The translations under genes were made by a program, and so were the position numbers. DNA of 64,000 nt from Ooceraea biroi. Its lineage: Eukaryota > Arthropoda > Insecta > Hymenoptera > Formicidae. This document shows, in pieces, positions 1 through 13,100 of the stretch; within the stretch, counting starts at the first letter, position 1, and every line of letters starts with the position of its first letter. A model generated the notes under the pieces. That model ran no database searches and had not been told where the DNA came from. It saw only the letters and a program-made list of their open reading frames with translations. The stretch is taken from positions 11,755,971-11,819,970 of the forward strand of contig NC_039513.1 in assembly GCF_003672135.1 (NCBI RefSeq), written 5' to 3'.

Positions 1-2811
1 AAAATACTTTTTTATTATGGCAACAATGAATTGCGTATCTAACAGGTAAGTTGATATGAGTGGTACATTATACGCTTCAGGAATATTTCAAATTACCAAA
101 TAAAATAAAATAACTTGTTGATGACCTAGCGTTTCCAACAACAATTTCGGTATTTTATTGTAGATATTTTATTTTAGGTATTTTATCATTATTGAATTCA
201 TCTCTCTCTTACACGCGAGCTCTGTTTTGATATTCGCGCGTCATATGTAATATTCAGTTAACAATCGAACCTGATATTTAACAATTCGTCCGCTAATGCA
301 TCTCGTAGCAGTAAATATTATCCGACTTGGACTGCGCGTTCAATAGCTGCGTATCAATATATGTGCGTTATCAGAGCGGTACATCGCAAACGTGCTGCAC
401 ATTATCAACGGCCTAACTCGCCATGTACTCGAAACATTCATGCCACGCGCGGGCGTATCGATACCCCGTGTAAATACCCTGGTACCGTGTATCGGGCTGG
501 GAATCAGCTATTTTTCGAGTTCGAGCTTCCTGAGCTACTTACGTGTGTTCGCTGATAGTGGATAGACCGCGGGCACACGTTCATTTTCATTTACGCGAAC
601 TTTCGTGAAACGAATGACTACGTGCTGCAGTAGTGCAATGTAGCGGAATCTCGTGCACGTTAGAATTTCTGTTTTTGTTTTTTATTTTTCGACATCAGCC
701 GCGTCATTGTGAATTATCGAAGGATCGAGAGAATCAGCAGAAAATGACAAAGCGTAAAGGGGCTCGCCGGTGGTGTCGCAGGGGGGGAGGGAAGATATAA
801 TTATATCCGTCCTCCGTATATTTCATTTTCGTGAGTTTCTCTGGACAGCCAAACGTACAAAGTCATTGCACATGATACGTACTGTTGTTAATTGCGGCAA
901 GCGCAGTCCGCTGATCGAGGAGGCCAATCTTCGTGGGAAATGCTCGAGTCGGACGGATCTCGTTAGTAACAGGATCGAATACATGGTGGTTCTTGAATGC
1001 TGTCTTCTTCGGAACACGATTAATCAGCTGGTCGTCTTTCCGTCTCGTTCCCACTATCGACCCCTCGGGAGGAAGACCGGGATCGGTGCCGCTTGAAAAT
1101 TTCACAGAAATTACGATCGCTCCACCATCAAGAACACTCATCGGCCACTTTTTCGCGACAATTATCGATTATTCTTCCGAAAAACGACTCTCATCGGATC
1201 ACGCGGAGAAGATTGATCACCCGGCGCCGTCAGGTGATCAATCTATTACAAATCTATTACAAGAGGGAGAATGGATGTCACAAGCAAAGTTTGAACAAAC
1301 TGAAAATCCGCACCGACCGCACAGTATCGCAATTAAAAACTACCTAGGCTGAAACACAGCTTTTAAAATTGACGTTGAACGAGATCCGGGATAATCCTGA
1401 TCTGATACGTTCAAAAGGATATATAATGGTGTTTCCTCAGAATAATTCTGATCATGGAAAGTTCATCTTGTGCAGAACAATTTTATTTATATAACTTATT
1501 TTATTATATATAATTTTTGGATATTTATTACATTCTAAAAATATGTTAATGTTCAGCCAGGCGTTCTTGAAATTCCGACACCAGGGATCAACGCAAGTTG
1601 TGATCTACAAATTGGAGATTCCTCGAGTTTTACTCCCGGGTTTTACGAGTAGAAGAAAAGGGAGATTGATTACGGCGCACGACGAGGACTGGACTGATCT
1701 TGTACCTCTTTAGCGAAGCAGAGCAACCGCGGCGATGGTCAACGACACACTACTGCTTTCTACGCAAAATCACATCGGCAGAAAAAGACGTGTCGTTATC
1801 GCGTCTGTAGAGATTAGAGACGCATCACAGAGTAAACAATGGGTAGTTATCGAGTAGGAAGAGGCAAGATGCGGGAACCTCTTCAGTGGAAACCTATCAC
1901 CTAACGTCACTCGGCATTTATCGTCACCGTTTTCCGAAGCTTTTCTGGATCTGGAATTGTGGATTGTAGGATGGATGTGGGATGAATGTAGGAAAACCGT
2001 ATTTGCACTATGATGTTCGACCGTTTGGCGAACTTCGACCCAGCGAAGTCGAACAAACAACATCGCCGATAACGCGTAACTCATTCTTTTTCGACGTGAC
2101 GTGAGCGAGTCGACTTATATCTATAAATAAATAATTGAATGATGCGTGACATCGCACGTGAGGCAAGTATGGTGCACAGTGCATTTTTTGCAATTATTTC
2201 GATCGCGAGTGCAAGGTGTGAATTGATGACAATTATTATCGCAGTGTCACTTATCTTTGCAGGAAATCTACAATGATCCAGACGGTAGACAGGGATTTAT
2301 CGTTGCTCGAGACGTATACATATCCATATATGTATCACAAGTCGAGTCCACCATTTGAATTTTTAATGATACTTATCGGGCTTTAATTGACCGCGTGTCA
2401 TTACGTCAGAAGTAACGTGATAGATGATACATTTACTTGCATCGCAATAGTCCGCATACGACACGCGCGCGATTTATCAAAAAGTCCGTTTATGTTCTCG
2501 CGATTGACGTAAGACAAACCTCGCTCTTCTCAGGAAGTGATTACTTTGACGCCACTACACCCTCGCGGCTGCAAACAAATTCCTCTCGTTTACGGGTCCC
2601 CGTGGAGCCGTGACCATGGGTATCAGGCGGGAAAAGAATCTCTCCCGTGGGAAAATTATTAAGGAGCAGCGAGAAACGGAAAATGGAAAAGCGTGAAGAG
2701 ATATGTCGTTATATGTACTTGCGAGATAAAAATAGCATTTTGAACTAACAATATATAATGAAGAATTATCTGCTTGGAAAGAATCAGTGTGTATGTGTGT
2801 GCCTGTGTTGT
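1..2811. other. Intergenic or intronic DNA, no gene recognised
   Basis: I see no exon with recognisable protein homology here. The open frames present (the longest about 140 codons, near 930-1350) overlap each other on both strands and show no conserved motif, as expected by chance in moderately GC-rich DNA. No tRNA, rRNA or ordered repeat was recognised. Confidence 0.5.
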
Positions 2812-3444
2812 GTTTGCATCAGGGTTGTAAACCGAATCGAACCGTTGAAGTTTATACGTTCCGAGAGAACGAGATCAAAATTTGAAGTATAAAATCGTTC
2901 CGATCCGGAGCGAACCGTTTTTGATTATATTGTAAAACGCACCGAGCACCAGAGCACAAAAAACCGATTTTGGAGCGGTTTCTTTATTTAAAAAGGAGTT
3001 AATTAAAACAGACAAATATAATAAATAAATAAATATATATATGTATATATATAAAGTATTCAGATTAATGGATCACCCTCCGATGTCAATAACCTTGACA
3101 TATATTATCATTAGTATCCTCCCTAAGTAAAATGCAACAAGTTTTAGTCGGCGCTCGTTGTTCATTAAAAAGTTATTTACAAAAAAGATTAACGAATAGA
3201 AAAAACATTTATTTAACGTGCGTAGCAACTAGGAAGCGTTGTCATAGGAATATAATCTTGTGTTTATAATAAAATAAAACACTATTATTTTCATCGTAAT
3301 CCTTCACTTTTCGGTTTACAATACTGTCCCAAATAATTTACTCCATAAATTCATCCGGTTTTCGGAGCAATTTTTAAACTCGAACCGGTTCAAAAACGCT
3401 CCAAAGAGCGTATTTTTGCTCCGGTTTACAACCCTGGTTTACAT
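2812..3444. mobile_element. Non-autonomous hAT-like element (MITE) with 8-bp target duplication
   Basis: The element proper is 2820-3436 (617 bp). It starts CAGGGTTGTAAACCG and ends with the reverse complement CGGTTTACAACCCTG. It is flanked by GTTTGCAT (2812-2819) and GTTTACAT (3437-3444), an 8-bp duplication with one mismatch. An 8-bp target duplication with CAGGG-type ends is the known signature of hAT transposons. The interior has no transposase frame, so it depended on a transposase made elsewhere. Subterminal CCGGAGC/GCTCCGG-like words occur near both ends and may be transposase-binding sites (inference). One mismatch in the duplication suggests moderate age. Confidence 0.85.
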
Positions 3445-3750
3445 GAACGTGGGAGCCGCGAGGCGAATAATGCAGAAAATTATCATTGAAGCGATTTATC
3501 AGCCGAACGAGTCGATGAAGAAACCTTCCAAAAAGATTAACGAGCAAATAATCGAAAGCGACCCGCTCTTGTTTCTGTCTTCAATTTATAAATAATCCTC
3601 TTTAGGATCCTATGCCGCAAGCGGCTTACGAGTTAACTGAAAATTTTTCGTTAAAATACCTATAGGGATATATATTTCAAAACAAGTCTGTTCACGTTCG
3701 ATAAAACCAAGTCCTCGAAATTCTCGAATAAATTTTCACAATCTTTCCCT

Positions 3751-3801
<51 letters not shown>

Positions 3802-5960
3802 TAATTTATGTGTATTCACAGACTCGCTAATGATTTTAATGAATAAACTTGCACCTCATGAAGATAGTATATTTTTTGGCTTAACGTAGCTTCGACCAGT
3901 ATGTACATGGGGTGTTTCAGGAATATCTGTAATTATCTTAATGACAAGTTTGCTTTGCAAACTAAATAAATTAAACACAGTGACTTTATTAATTATTTAA
4001 TTTAATTTAATTTAAGTTATTTTAATGCAATTAATTATTTTAACAGTCCAAACACATTTTCGCCGAGCAAGATAGAGCATTATGGAACAAACGCTCGCGC
4101 TTTTTTCTGCAAAGTACGAGCGTGATAGTGCAAGTCTGTTATGATGCACGTCTCTTGAGCAAATCTACGACAGATTATAAATTATACAACGCGATAACAC
4201 CGTCCGAGGTATTATCAGAGGTAACTCTGGTTACATACAGGTGCGTCTACATCTAATTATCAAATGCATTACAGCTGCGATTCTGCGTTATATGATATTC
4301 TCCTTTCCTTTGGATTCATGCACTAAAGCAATTTACTCTGGGAACAAAGTTACCGTAATAAGATTTTCAAATTTACGAAGTTTCGACGCCCGGCAGTGTC
4401 GAATATGAATTCGGGATGCTTATTTTCTCTGCATCAAAACTGAATACTCTCCGGACCCGATAAGCTACGCGCCGTGGATCACCCTTGCAGATTCGATGGT
4501 AATCGGGATATTTGTGTTGAATAGTTTTCGAAGTTGATATTAAAATTAACAATTTATTCGTAACGATAGAATGATTCCTTAATTTTAGAGATCGCTCACG
4601 GCTGATGCTAGTTGCGACTTACACTATCTGTCTTTCCAACTTCACTTCGCGTTTCGTTTAATCTAATTTTATTACACTACTTTTACACTGCTTCTACAAT
4701 ACTTTTACAATGCTTTCATTCTTGAATTTATCCGAATTTCTCTTACTCAATTTTCTTACTTTCGAAGTTTTCTTACTCTCGAATTTGTTCTTATACTTTA
4801 TGAATTTCTAATTCTGATTTTACTTTTGTTCTTACTCTTATTCTTCTAGTCTCTCCGGGCATCGTTGGTCCTTTTCATATCTTGAACGAGAGAATGAGCG
4901 TTTTGGAAACTAGATGTTGTGTGGGTTTTGACCAATGAAGCTCAAAAAATAGTTTATTTAGCCTACGCCTTCATCATCATCTTTATCATATCGCATAAAT
5001 GTTATCCCAGCCGCATGGAACTCAGCTTGATTTTAGCAACTTAGGTATACAATTTCTATATCTAAAGTGCCGCAGAAGATTTTATGGAGCTAAGTGGTAG
5101 CTCTTTGAGTCTAAATGATGAAAAAGGTGTAGTATTTTACTTTAAAACCTAATTTTATGACTATAATAAATTACTTAAATAGCTTAGCTATATAGCTATA
5201 GGACCACGGTATGTGTAGAGTCAGACGATGTCTTTTTTATTAAATATTGCCTGCTATTGCTTTGTAGAAATGTTTCAATGTCTCAATCTAAAACTCTCTG
5301 CAAGGACAAGAGATGAGAGTTTTACTGTGATGTAACATGCGGAACTATCTATTCGTTATTGTCAGCGATCTGTCTCGATTGATAATGCGGCGTTTGAATA
5401 GCATCGACGGTTTACTTGGTCGTATCGATTTATCTATTACACGCCGCCTGTGTTGGACAATGAAGATTGAAAGCTATTTACATGCTGCACGCATACATTA
5501 TTGGCCGCGGCAGATAAGGAAACGATGTAATTTCATATCCCATCTTGGATTTGGAATGCAAGCACTGCGTAAATTTACGCGCGCCCAGTAATGAATCGTA
5601 TTGAAGAATCGTGAGCGAGGGATGACGCGAGACTCGTGTTCGTTTGCAGCTTCATCCCCCGGTTCTCGGTTCCGTCAACTGCCGAGTAATTAAAAGCAAA
5701 GATAAGGAAGCTCGGCGTAACGCTTCAACCTAAAGAATAGTATCGCGCGTTTCCGAGCATTACTGGATTGAAATGACACCTTCCCCTGACTGCGGGGGAG
5801 TTAAACCGCGGCGCAATACATCCGCGAACAAGAAGCGGGCTGCCAAAGGGAAAAATGTGATCGGACGACCGGGCGCGGGGTTAATGACATCCAACAAGAA
5901 GTTTCTGCAGTGATGGAATGATATCGGGCAATGAAAGAGCAGAGGAGGAAAAGAGAAAGA

Positions 5961-5963
<3 letters not shown>
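3445..5963. other. Non-coding stretch, AT-rich with pyrimidine-rich tract
   Basis: No gene recognised. It contains the CT microsatellite listed separately and a low-complexity tract at about 4670-4860 in which the word TTACT plus T/C runs recurs irregularly. The open frame at 5337-5591 has no recognisable domain. Confidence 0.5.
3752..3798. repeat. (CT)n dinucleotide microsatellite
   Basis: An uninterrupted run of about 23 CT units. It is likely to vary in length between individuals; no function is implied. Confidence 0.95.

Positions 5964-6005
<42 letters not shown>
5963..6005. repeat. (GA)n dinucleotide microsatellite at the edge of a CpG-rich block
   Basis: About 21 uninterrupted GA units sit immediately before the GC-rich block at 6.0-7.2 kb. 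In insects GA tracts near promoters can bind GAGA-type factors (established for Drosophila GAF); a role here is only inference from position. Confidence 0.9.
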
Positions 6006-6007
<2 letters not shown>

Positions 6008-6019
6008 GTCAAGCAGCAG

Positions 6020-7178
6020 AGGCGCGTATAGCGCATTTTACAAAATGCCTCTCCTTTTTTTCATCCCACTCTCGCGTGCAGCATCCCCTTCGACGTGCGC
6101 TGGTCTCTTTAACTATCTCGTTTTTACCCCATCCACCTCGAATCCCTCTCTTTCGGTCTCTCTCGCAGCCTCGCGAAGAGCAACAGAGAGCATCTCGTGT
6201 CCAACGGAGGCTTGCGCAGAGCGGCGGAGCGCTCAAACGAGGGGAGCAGTACCGGGCGGTAGCGGCATCGTCAGTCGTCGACGAGGGTGCGTGGGAGAGC
6301 TGCGACGAGAGGGAGAAGGATCGAGGGTGGCTGCAGGTGGCGGATGAGAGCGAGAGGGAGAGATCGCGCGCGCGGCGACCAATTCGAGAAAGAAAGGAAG
6401 GCGCGACGACGAGCGGAGCGGCGCGGCGCGAGAGACGGAAGGGTGGCGGAGAGAGCGAGCGCGTCCACGTCTTTTCGACGTCGACGCAACCGGGTTGGCG
6501 CAGAATAGCTGCTCAGTGCTCGTCGAACGGCGCCGCGCTGCGACGGGATCATGCCGCCGCGCCCTGCGCCACCGATCGACCGATCTCAGGTACGCGAGAG
6601 AGGATTATCGTCGGCGAAAAACGTCGCTCGAGCGAAGGGGCTTCCTCGCAGCATCCGTCCCAGGGTGGCGGGACCACCGAGGACTCGGCGCGAGCCGCGC
6701 GAGCTCGCGCGGAGGACGTGCGTTCCGCGATGGAGAACCCGAGTCTCACGCGCGATCGCGGGTGCATTCGCGAGAGAGTATTACGTGAAGCAAGAGCGGT
6801 CCTTGGTCTCTTGGTGGAGGTTCTACCTTTGGTGCTTCCGTCGTCGTGTGTGCACCGGTGGTCGCAATTTTTCGGATTCGCGGCGAGGGTGACCGTGAGA
6901 GAGCGCGAGCAACGAGCGAACGGTCCACCGCCACTGTCTGTGATGCGGTTCTACGAGGGTCACGAAGTGTCTCGACCGATTCCCTGCTATCAGGATCGCC
7001 GATATTGTTCACGATCGATCACGCGACCGGGATGTTTGCGTCCGGGAGTAGATCAATTAGTGTATCAGATCAGATAATGTATCACGGACGGACGGTATTC
7101 CTGCGAGTTTCACGACTTTTGTCGCGGAACTTGCCTCCAATCCGTTCATCCGTAATACGAAAAGTTACCGCGAGGTAG
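6020..7178 (+). promoter_or_regulatory. CpG-rich block, candidate promoter and 5'UTR exon
   Basis: This stretch is far more GC- and CpG-rich than its surroundings, with many CGCG and GAGCG words and a GA tract at its left edge. A TCAGT initiator-like word lies at 6513-6517. A possible splice donor (GAG followed by GTAGGTAG) occurs at about 7177. The overlapping open frames here (one of 333 codons) are arginine-rich low-complexity translations of CpG-rich DNA in several frames, so I do not call a protein. One reading is a distal first exon of the tyramine receptor 13.6 kb downstream, whose coding exon is preceded by a plausible acceptor. That link is inference. Confidence 0.35.
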
Positions 7179-10100
7179 GTAGACGGAGTAGGTAGGAAAG
7201 CAGGCAGACAGGTAGGTAGGTAAGGTACACCAGGGTAAAGGAATCCTCATCCATCTATGATATGTCCCATTATTTCCCGAGGGATGCCGTCGATCCCGCC
7301 GACGGCAATCCATGCTCGAAGGGCGACTCCGAGTGACGTTACAAATTGCTTGTTGCCAGAGATCGTCCGTGACTTGCTCCTGGTAGAGGATTGTGGATCG
7401 GTCGCGGGACCGATCCGCCATTAACTATGCTCATTCATAATACAAGTTCCTCCCGCGATGATGTCCAGAGAACCCATATTTTTAGCAGGACTGCTATAAC
7501 TGTCCTCATATTCGATCCATCTGATGCTTCCATCAGTATCTATCCTGCTGATGGCTCCTGATAGATATCGTCTTCTCGAGCCAATCGAATGTGGGATAAC
7601 TCATCGTTTGCTGGTAGGTTTACGAGTTCTTCTAGGATCCACGAGATTGAATCGAGTTCTCCCCGTGGATCCATCTCACCCTATCGCGATCGTCGAAACG
7701 GCCGGTTGATTCGGCGGATGTTAAGGGGATGCGCGTGTTTCAAGCGTACGCTCGGGACGACGAGCGTTACGCGTCTCGTGAGAGCTTTTATGGAACGGTT
7801 ATATAGTATATACGTCGAAGATGCTCCTCGGCGGAGATGTAGTTAAAGCTTATCCTCGGTTAGACGTCGCTTTTCTCCGTGAAATCCCCTTTTGACTCGT
7901 TGACGTTGTTTAAATATTTTTTCAATTTGCTCTCTCTGCTAGAAAAGATAGCGTCATGGGAGTACGCGCCATGATGAATTATTGCGTTAACGCAAGAGCT
8001 TGACGTAAAACTTGCCATAAACAGCAGGATCGGCCGTTGTACAATTTATTGATCAAATATATTTGTATCACTTTGTCCCTATTTACATGCAAAATGTTCA
8101 TTGACGCGCGGCTCGCTCTGGAACCTTGAGAGATATATTTAATTGTACAGCGAAATTTCTTCTCAGTTTTAATCAATTTAATCAGTAATGTTTTTTCTTT
8201 GATTCCTCTCAAAGAGCATTTATATAATTATATGATAGTTGACTTTTATCAATAGAATATCGCTGAAACGGCACACATTTTATAAAAGCACTTTAATCTC
8301 TGCAGGTGACTGCAATGTAAAACTGTTTTGTAACTGAGAAAATTCTATTCAAATAAATTACAAGATTTATTTCAAACACATAGTGGAAATGCGTTCACAT
8401 ATCCGATAATAAATTCAGTAATAAATTTGTCGCGAAACTCCAATTCCAACATTCGATGTGTCATTTATGTTATTCGCATTTATATTAATTTCGTTCTGTA
8501 TCATCATATTTTACCGAATAAATTATTAACGAGAATCGTGTATCGTACAACAGACGATCCAAAAAACACAAAATCCGATTTCTTCGGACTCTTCAGGAAA
8601 GGACATCTGCTCGTTCATCCCGCGCGCTACCTTGTACTCCACTCGCATCTCCTTGCAAGGTATCAAACCAGAAACGTCTTGATTAAACAGCAAGCGAATG
8701 TTACAGCTGCCCACAGATACTCGCGTAGGCGATGTGCATGTGCATGAACGCGCGTTACACGCGCGCGTGTCACAGTTAAATCGCCTTAATCCGTGCAGAT
8801 CTGTTAATGCGCGCGAAGATCAGGAATATCCGTTCTGCAATAATGATATATGGCCTGTAATTCGATTGCGACAGTTCTTCGGGTCCATTACAATGGGGCG
8901 CGCTCCATAGTGATGGAGATGCTCGTGCGCTCTGATACGTTAGTGAATTTTCGCCGCACAGGAAAGAGGCATAGGTTATTGATTATCGTGAATGGCTTTA
9001 TAAATAACTGATCGTGTAGGAGCCAGAGACGGTAAATATCGCTTGGCTAGCCGTTCTTTAAAATCGCTACTGGTTGATTCTGATCACCGCATGGAGAATG
9101 CATCGACGCGCGATGCATCGATCGCGAGAGATCATCGTTACGTTCTGCTTACGTTTTTCTTCCCTTCCTTTTTTTCCTCAGTGAGATTGGAAAATTGTGC
9201 TAAAGATCACGCAAATCTGTTTTCAGTTGAAAACAAGTGAATTCGAAATCGATCTGGCGAAATCCGATTTTCGGTGAAATTCGGCGTGCGTGTGTAATCT
9301 TACAAAAAAAAGAAAAAAAAAAACGGCGATTAATTTACGATTTTTGTATTCGCACGGGAGGGTTCCACGCATGACCTGTTTCGGCACGCGTCGTTCGGTG
9401 CGCGGTGGAATAACTTGGTAAAATATGTTATAAATTCTCTTTTCTCTGTTCGGCTTTCATATATATTTTATATTAATCAACGACACCGCGCAATTTAATC
9501 TGGATGCGTTTCGCGTCAACGACGTGAAAGGTACCCTCGGCGAAAGTTTATTAAATTTTTTACCTATTCATTAACTTGCACGCATGAAAAAGGTGAAATT
9601 TGCCCGGGGCATTTGAGTCTCTCCGCTTAAGCATGCATACGAGTAACATTTTATAGAGAAGAATAAACAACTCATGGTTCTCCCCTTGGTTAAATTAACA
9701 GGACGCTGAATTCTTTAGAGATTTTCACGAAAAATTCTTTGGATCTCTTTTTTGCTATTCATGCTGCTGAGAGGATCGGATATCGTGATCGATCAGGGGA
9801 TGTTCTTTCAAATTGCCGAAGGTACTGATGCGCGGTATATAGGACGACAGTAATAGATTGACCGGAAGCAAGTAGTCCATTGTACCCGTGTGGGTTCTCT
9901 TCTGTGTGAATAATCTGTGTAAGGTGCGAGTGCGAGACCGATTAATGTCGCTGATAAATAAGAAATTACTATATATATATATATGTAACATATATATGTA
10001 ATACAATATATTGTACATGTCACGAGAGCTCGTTCATCATCAAATCTAACATAAGTGTCTTCTGCTGGGAACTAAAAGCTTATTCTACTCCATCATACGT

Positions 10101-13100
10101 TCTTTCGTTATTAGTGTTATTACTACTGGCGCCGATAAATTTTGTTGTTTCCATTAATATCACTCGGCTTGTACTTTGTCCGAGGGCCTAAAGGAAATTC
10201 ACACGCGAGAAAATTCATGTACGATGCACAAAGGGGATCAATAAGTGCGCGGCGGTGTCCAGTACGTGATTCCGTGTGGACTGGAATTAAATAAAAAAGT
10301 GGGAAAAAGAAAAATCAGCCTTGCGAGACTTCCGCGACTGGGCAAGTTAAATGCAAGTCGCATCGGATCATCTATGCTCCCATTATTCGTCGCAAAATGG
10401 AAATGTCAAGGGCTACGTCCTTGTCCTAAAGAAATCTCTCGCGTTGGATTACGATTTCTTCTTCGCGCACGGATTTCTCATCATCGAGATATTAGAGAGA
10501 GCGAGTCTAATTTTAATATCGCCACGTGTTGACAATAACATCACCCACGTTACGCTTTAAATCGAGTCGTTTCACGCATCTGTATCCCGTGTACTCTCGA
10601 AATGATCGAGTTATCAATATGTAATTTCGTTATAAATACGACTAGCGCTCGATAAATGTCAGCGTATCATCCTTTTTTTTTATTAATTCTGCAATGGACG
10701 GTAATGAAGGAATATTGTAACAACGTTAACTCGATCGAAAAGCGCTAGTTGTAATATATGGTATGTAGTCTATTAACGTAATACATAATGCGTAAAGTAC
10801 TGGATAATTATAAAATTAATTGCATACCCCCCCACGAGCGCCTCTCTCTTGCACGCTTTCATTTTCGGCTTCATTCCGATAATTCCGACACGAAGGAAAA
10901 AGATTTCTCGCAAATATAATTTTATCGGGAAATATTGCGGCGTCGAGGGGCGCAAATTCTTGACCGAGATGGAACTCGGGAGATCGGACAACAAGAGTGT
11001 ATAGCTGCATCTCTCGCCAAGCAGCTTCATTTGGTCAATTACAATTTCACTGATCGCATATAAGCGTTCGACTTTGCTCGCGCAAACAGTTTGCTGATAT
11101 GTAGAACTTCTTCTCGACAGGCAAAAATTAAATTCCCAATAAATATCGACGAGCGACGTGTGTAATTAATGTAATTGTCGCTTGGCCCATTTTATCACCG
11201 CTCTGGGTTCCAGCTGTGTCTTTTGCCCACACATATTACACGCGCACAGTAAAGTGCTCGAAGTTTCTTATGTGTAATGAGGGATCTTTGAAAGAAGAAC
11301 TGTGTGTGTGTTGTTATATCGAGTATTTGTCACTCGACTCTTTATATATACTCCATGTCCATGTCACTCGAACCTTCGGCTTATCCATTGCGGTAATGGA
11401 CCTCGAATTGGTCTTTGACAGGACACTTTGCGATACTTCGGTCTCGTCAGCAAAGGCACCCTAACTGTTCGTTTAATTTGTACACGCACTTCCGCTCCAC
11501 CTCCGCGTGCGATCAGCTTTCAGCTGTTGTCATTTCGACGTGACAACGAAACGGGATCCTTCGGATGCGCGAAAGTTTGAGCGCGTTCAAAGAGCAAAGG
11601 AAAAAGACGAGAGAATGTTTGCGTAACGCGTATCAGGATAGCCGATTAAACTCGGACAAAAGAGTAATGAAGCAGATAATGCAGGCGTTTCCGCTAGATT
11701 GCCCATAAAGCGCGTATCACCGAAAGTTGCGCGCAATTTATCGGCAAATCCATAAACCGTGGAAACTGTTTAGTTTGTCCCGGCGACAACTGTACCTTCG
11801 CCGTTGAAAACGTTGAACACGATGGCTCGGTCGCGCCTCTTTACTGTTATACAACCCTGTAAATTTTGTTGAAATTCATGTGACTTCGATGCGCCAGCTA
11901 ATTAATATGAGTGGGGTCGATTACGAACTTAGCATTATTCGTTAATTAATTAACATACGATCTCTCTGTAAATAATTTGCATGGACGTGTATTAAATTGA
12001 GGGAAACCCGTCCAACCGACGGAGAGCAACAGCTATCGTGGTAGCTATCGCGCTTTCGCAATTTGGTGTTTAGTACCGCGTTGTAATGAGACATATATAT
12101 CATGGCTGCAACAATCATCCCCCGCGGCCATCATCACGGTCGGCAAATGACGCGTAAATCCACCGAGCCTGGCCGTCCTGGCCCACGTGAACGAAGTTAC
12201 GCGCGATTAGCTGAAAGATGATACAAGCCACGCCATGTTTGCGGTTCATCTGCACGGTTGTTACGAGTTCTCGTGGTCAACGTGTGTCGTCTATGCTATG
12301 CGGACATGCTTTCATGGACGTTGTCAGTATGCAAAAGAGGAACGATAGCAGCAGGCAGATACGAGGGGCCATAAAGGTGCGGAGAAGTTGGCGGAATGCG
12401 TACACGAGTCGTGACGCACTCCTTTATCGCCGTACGAAAGCGATAAAACCGAGAGAAAGATAAAGAGGGTTTTATAACTGAGTGGTCCATCAGTGCGAGA
12501 GTTTCCGGTGTTCATCTCGCCGATCGTCCTCTTCTCGCGAAGTGAACGCTGCAGAGTCTGCGCTACTTGCGAGGACATGCGGTTTATTTAAACTGATAAA
12601 ACCATCTCTCATTAATAGTAAGACAAAGCTATGCAACGTGTTTTCTGACATACGATTTCTCTCTCTCTCTCTCTCTTTCTTTCTCTGGCTTTCTTCCTCT
12701 AGAAAAGTTAGTTTTCATCACATAAATTCTCATGTACTTCACTCTCGCATTAATGCTTCGTATATTTTTAAAACCCATCACGTTCAATCGCGCGTGTTCA
12801 AGCTTCCTCGTATCCCGGCGAGGATGGCTAAGTGGACTTGGTTCGGCGGAGGTAACTTGCACGGCAACTTTAAACAGCCCCACAAAGGATGGGAATCTTG
12901 AAGATCAGGATAGTTTCGAACTGTGCAACAATAGTCGAGCTGTTCGCGCATCGACGCGCCGGAATTATTAGGGTAACTTGCGCTATCGGATAGAGGCGGA
13001 GAATTGCGAATAACTCTGCCGACGACGCGTGCGAGTTATTTATACATTTATATATGCCGAGTTTTCCGGCGGCATTTTTGCGGTGAAGGTTTTGGTAACC

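Noticed and set aside
6076..7077. 333-codon open frame in the CpG-rich block
   Set aside because: Arg/Glu/Ser-rich low-complexity translation; other frames and the opposite strand are equally open, as expected in CpG-rich DNA with few stop codons. No domain.
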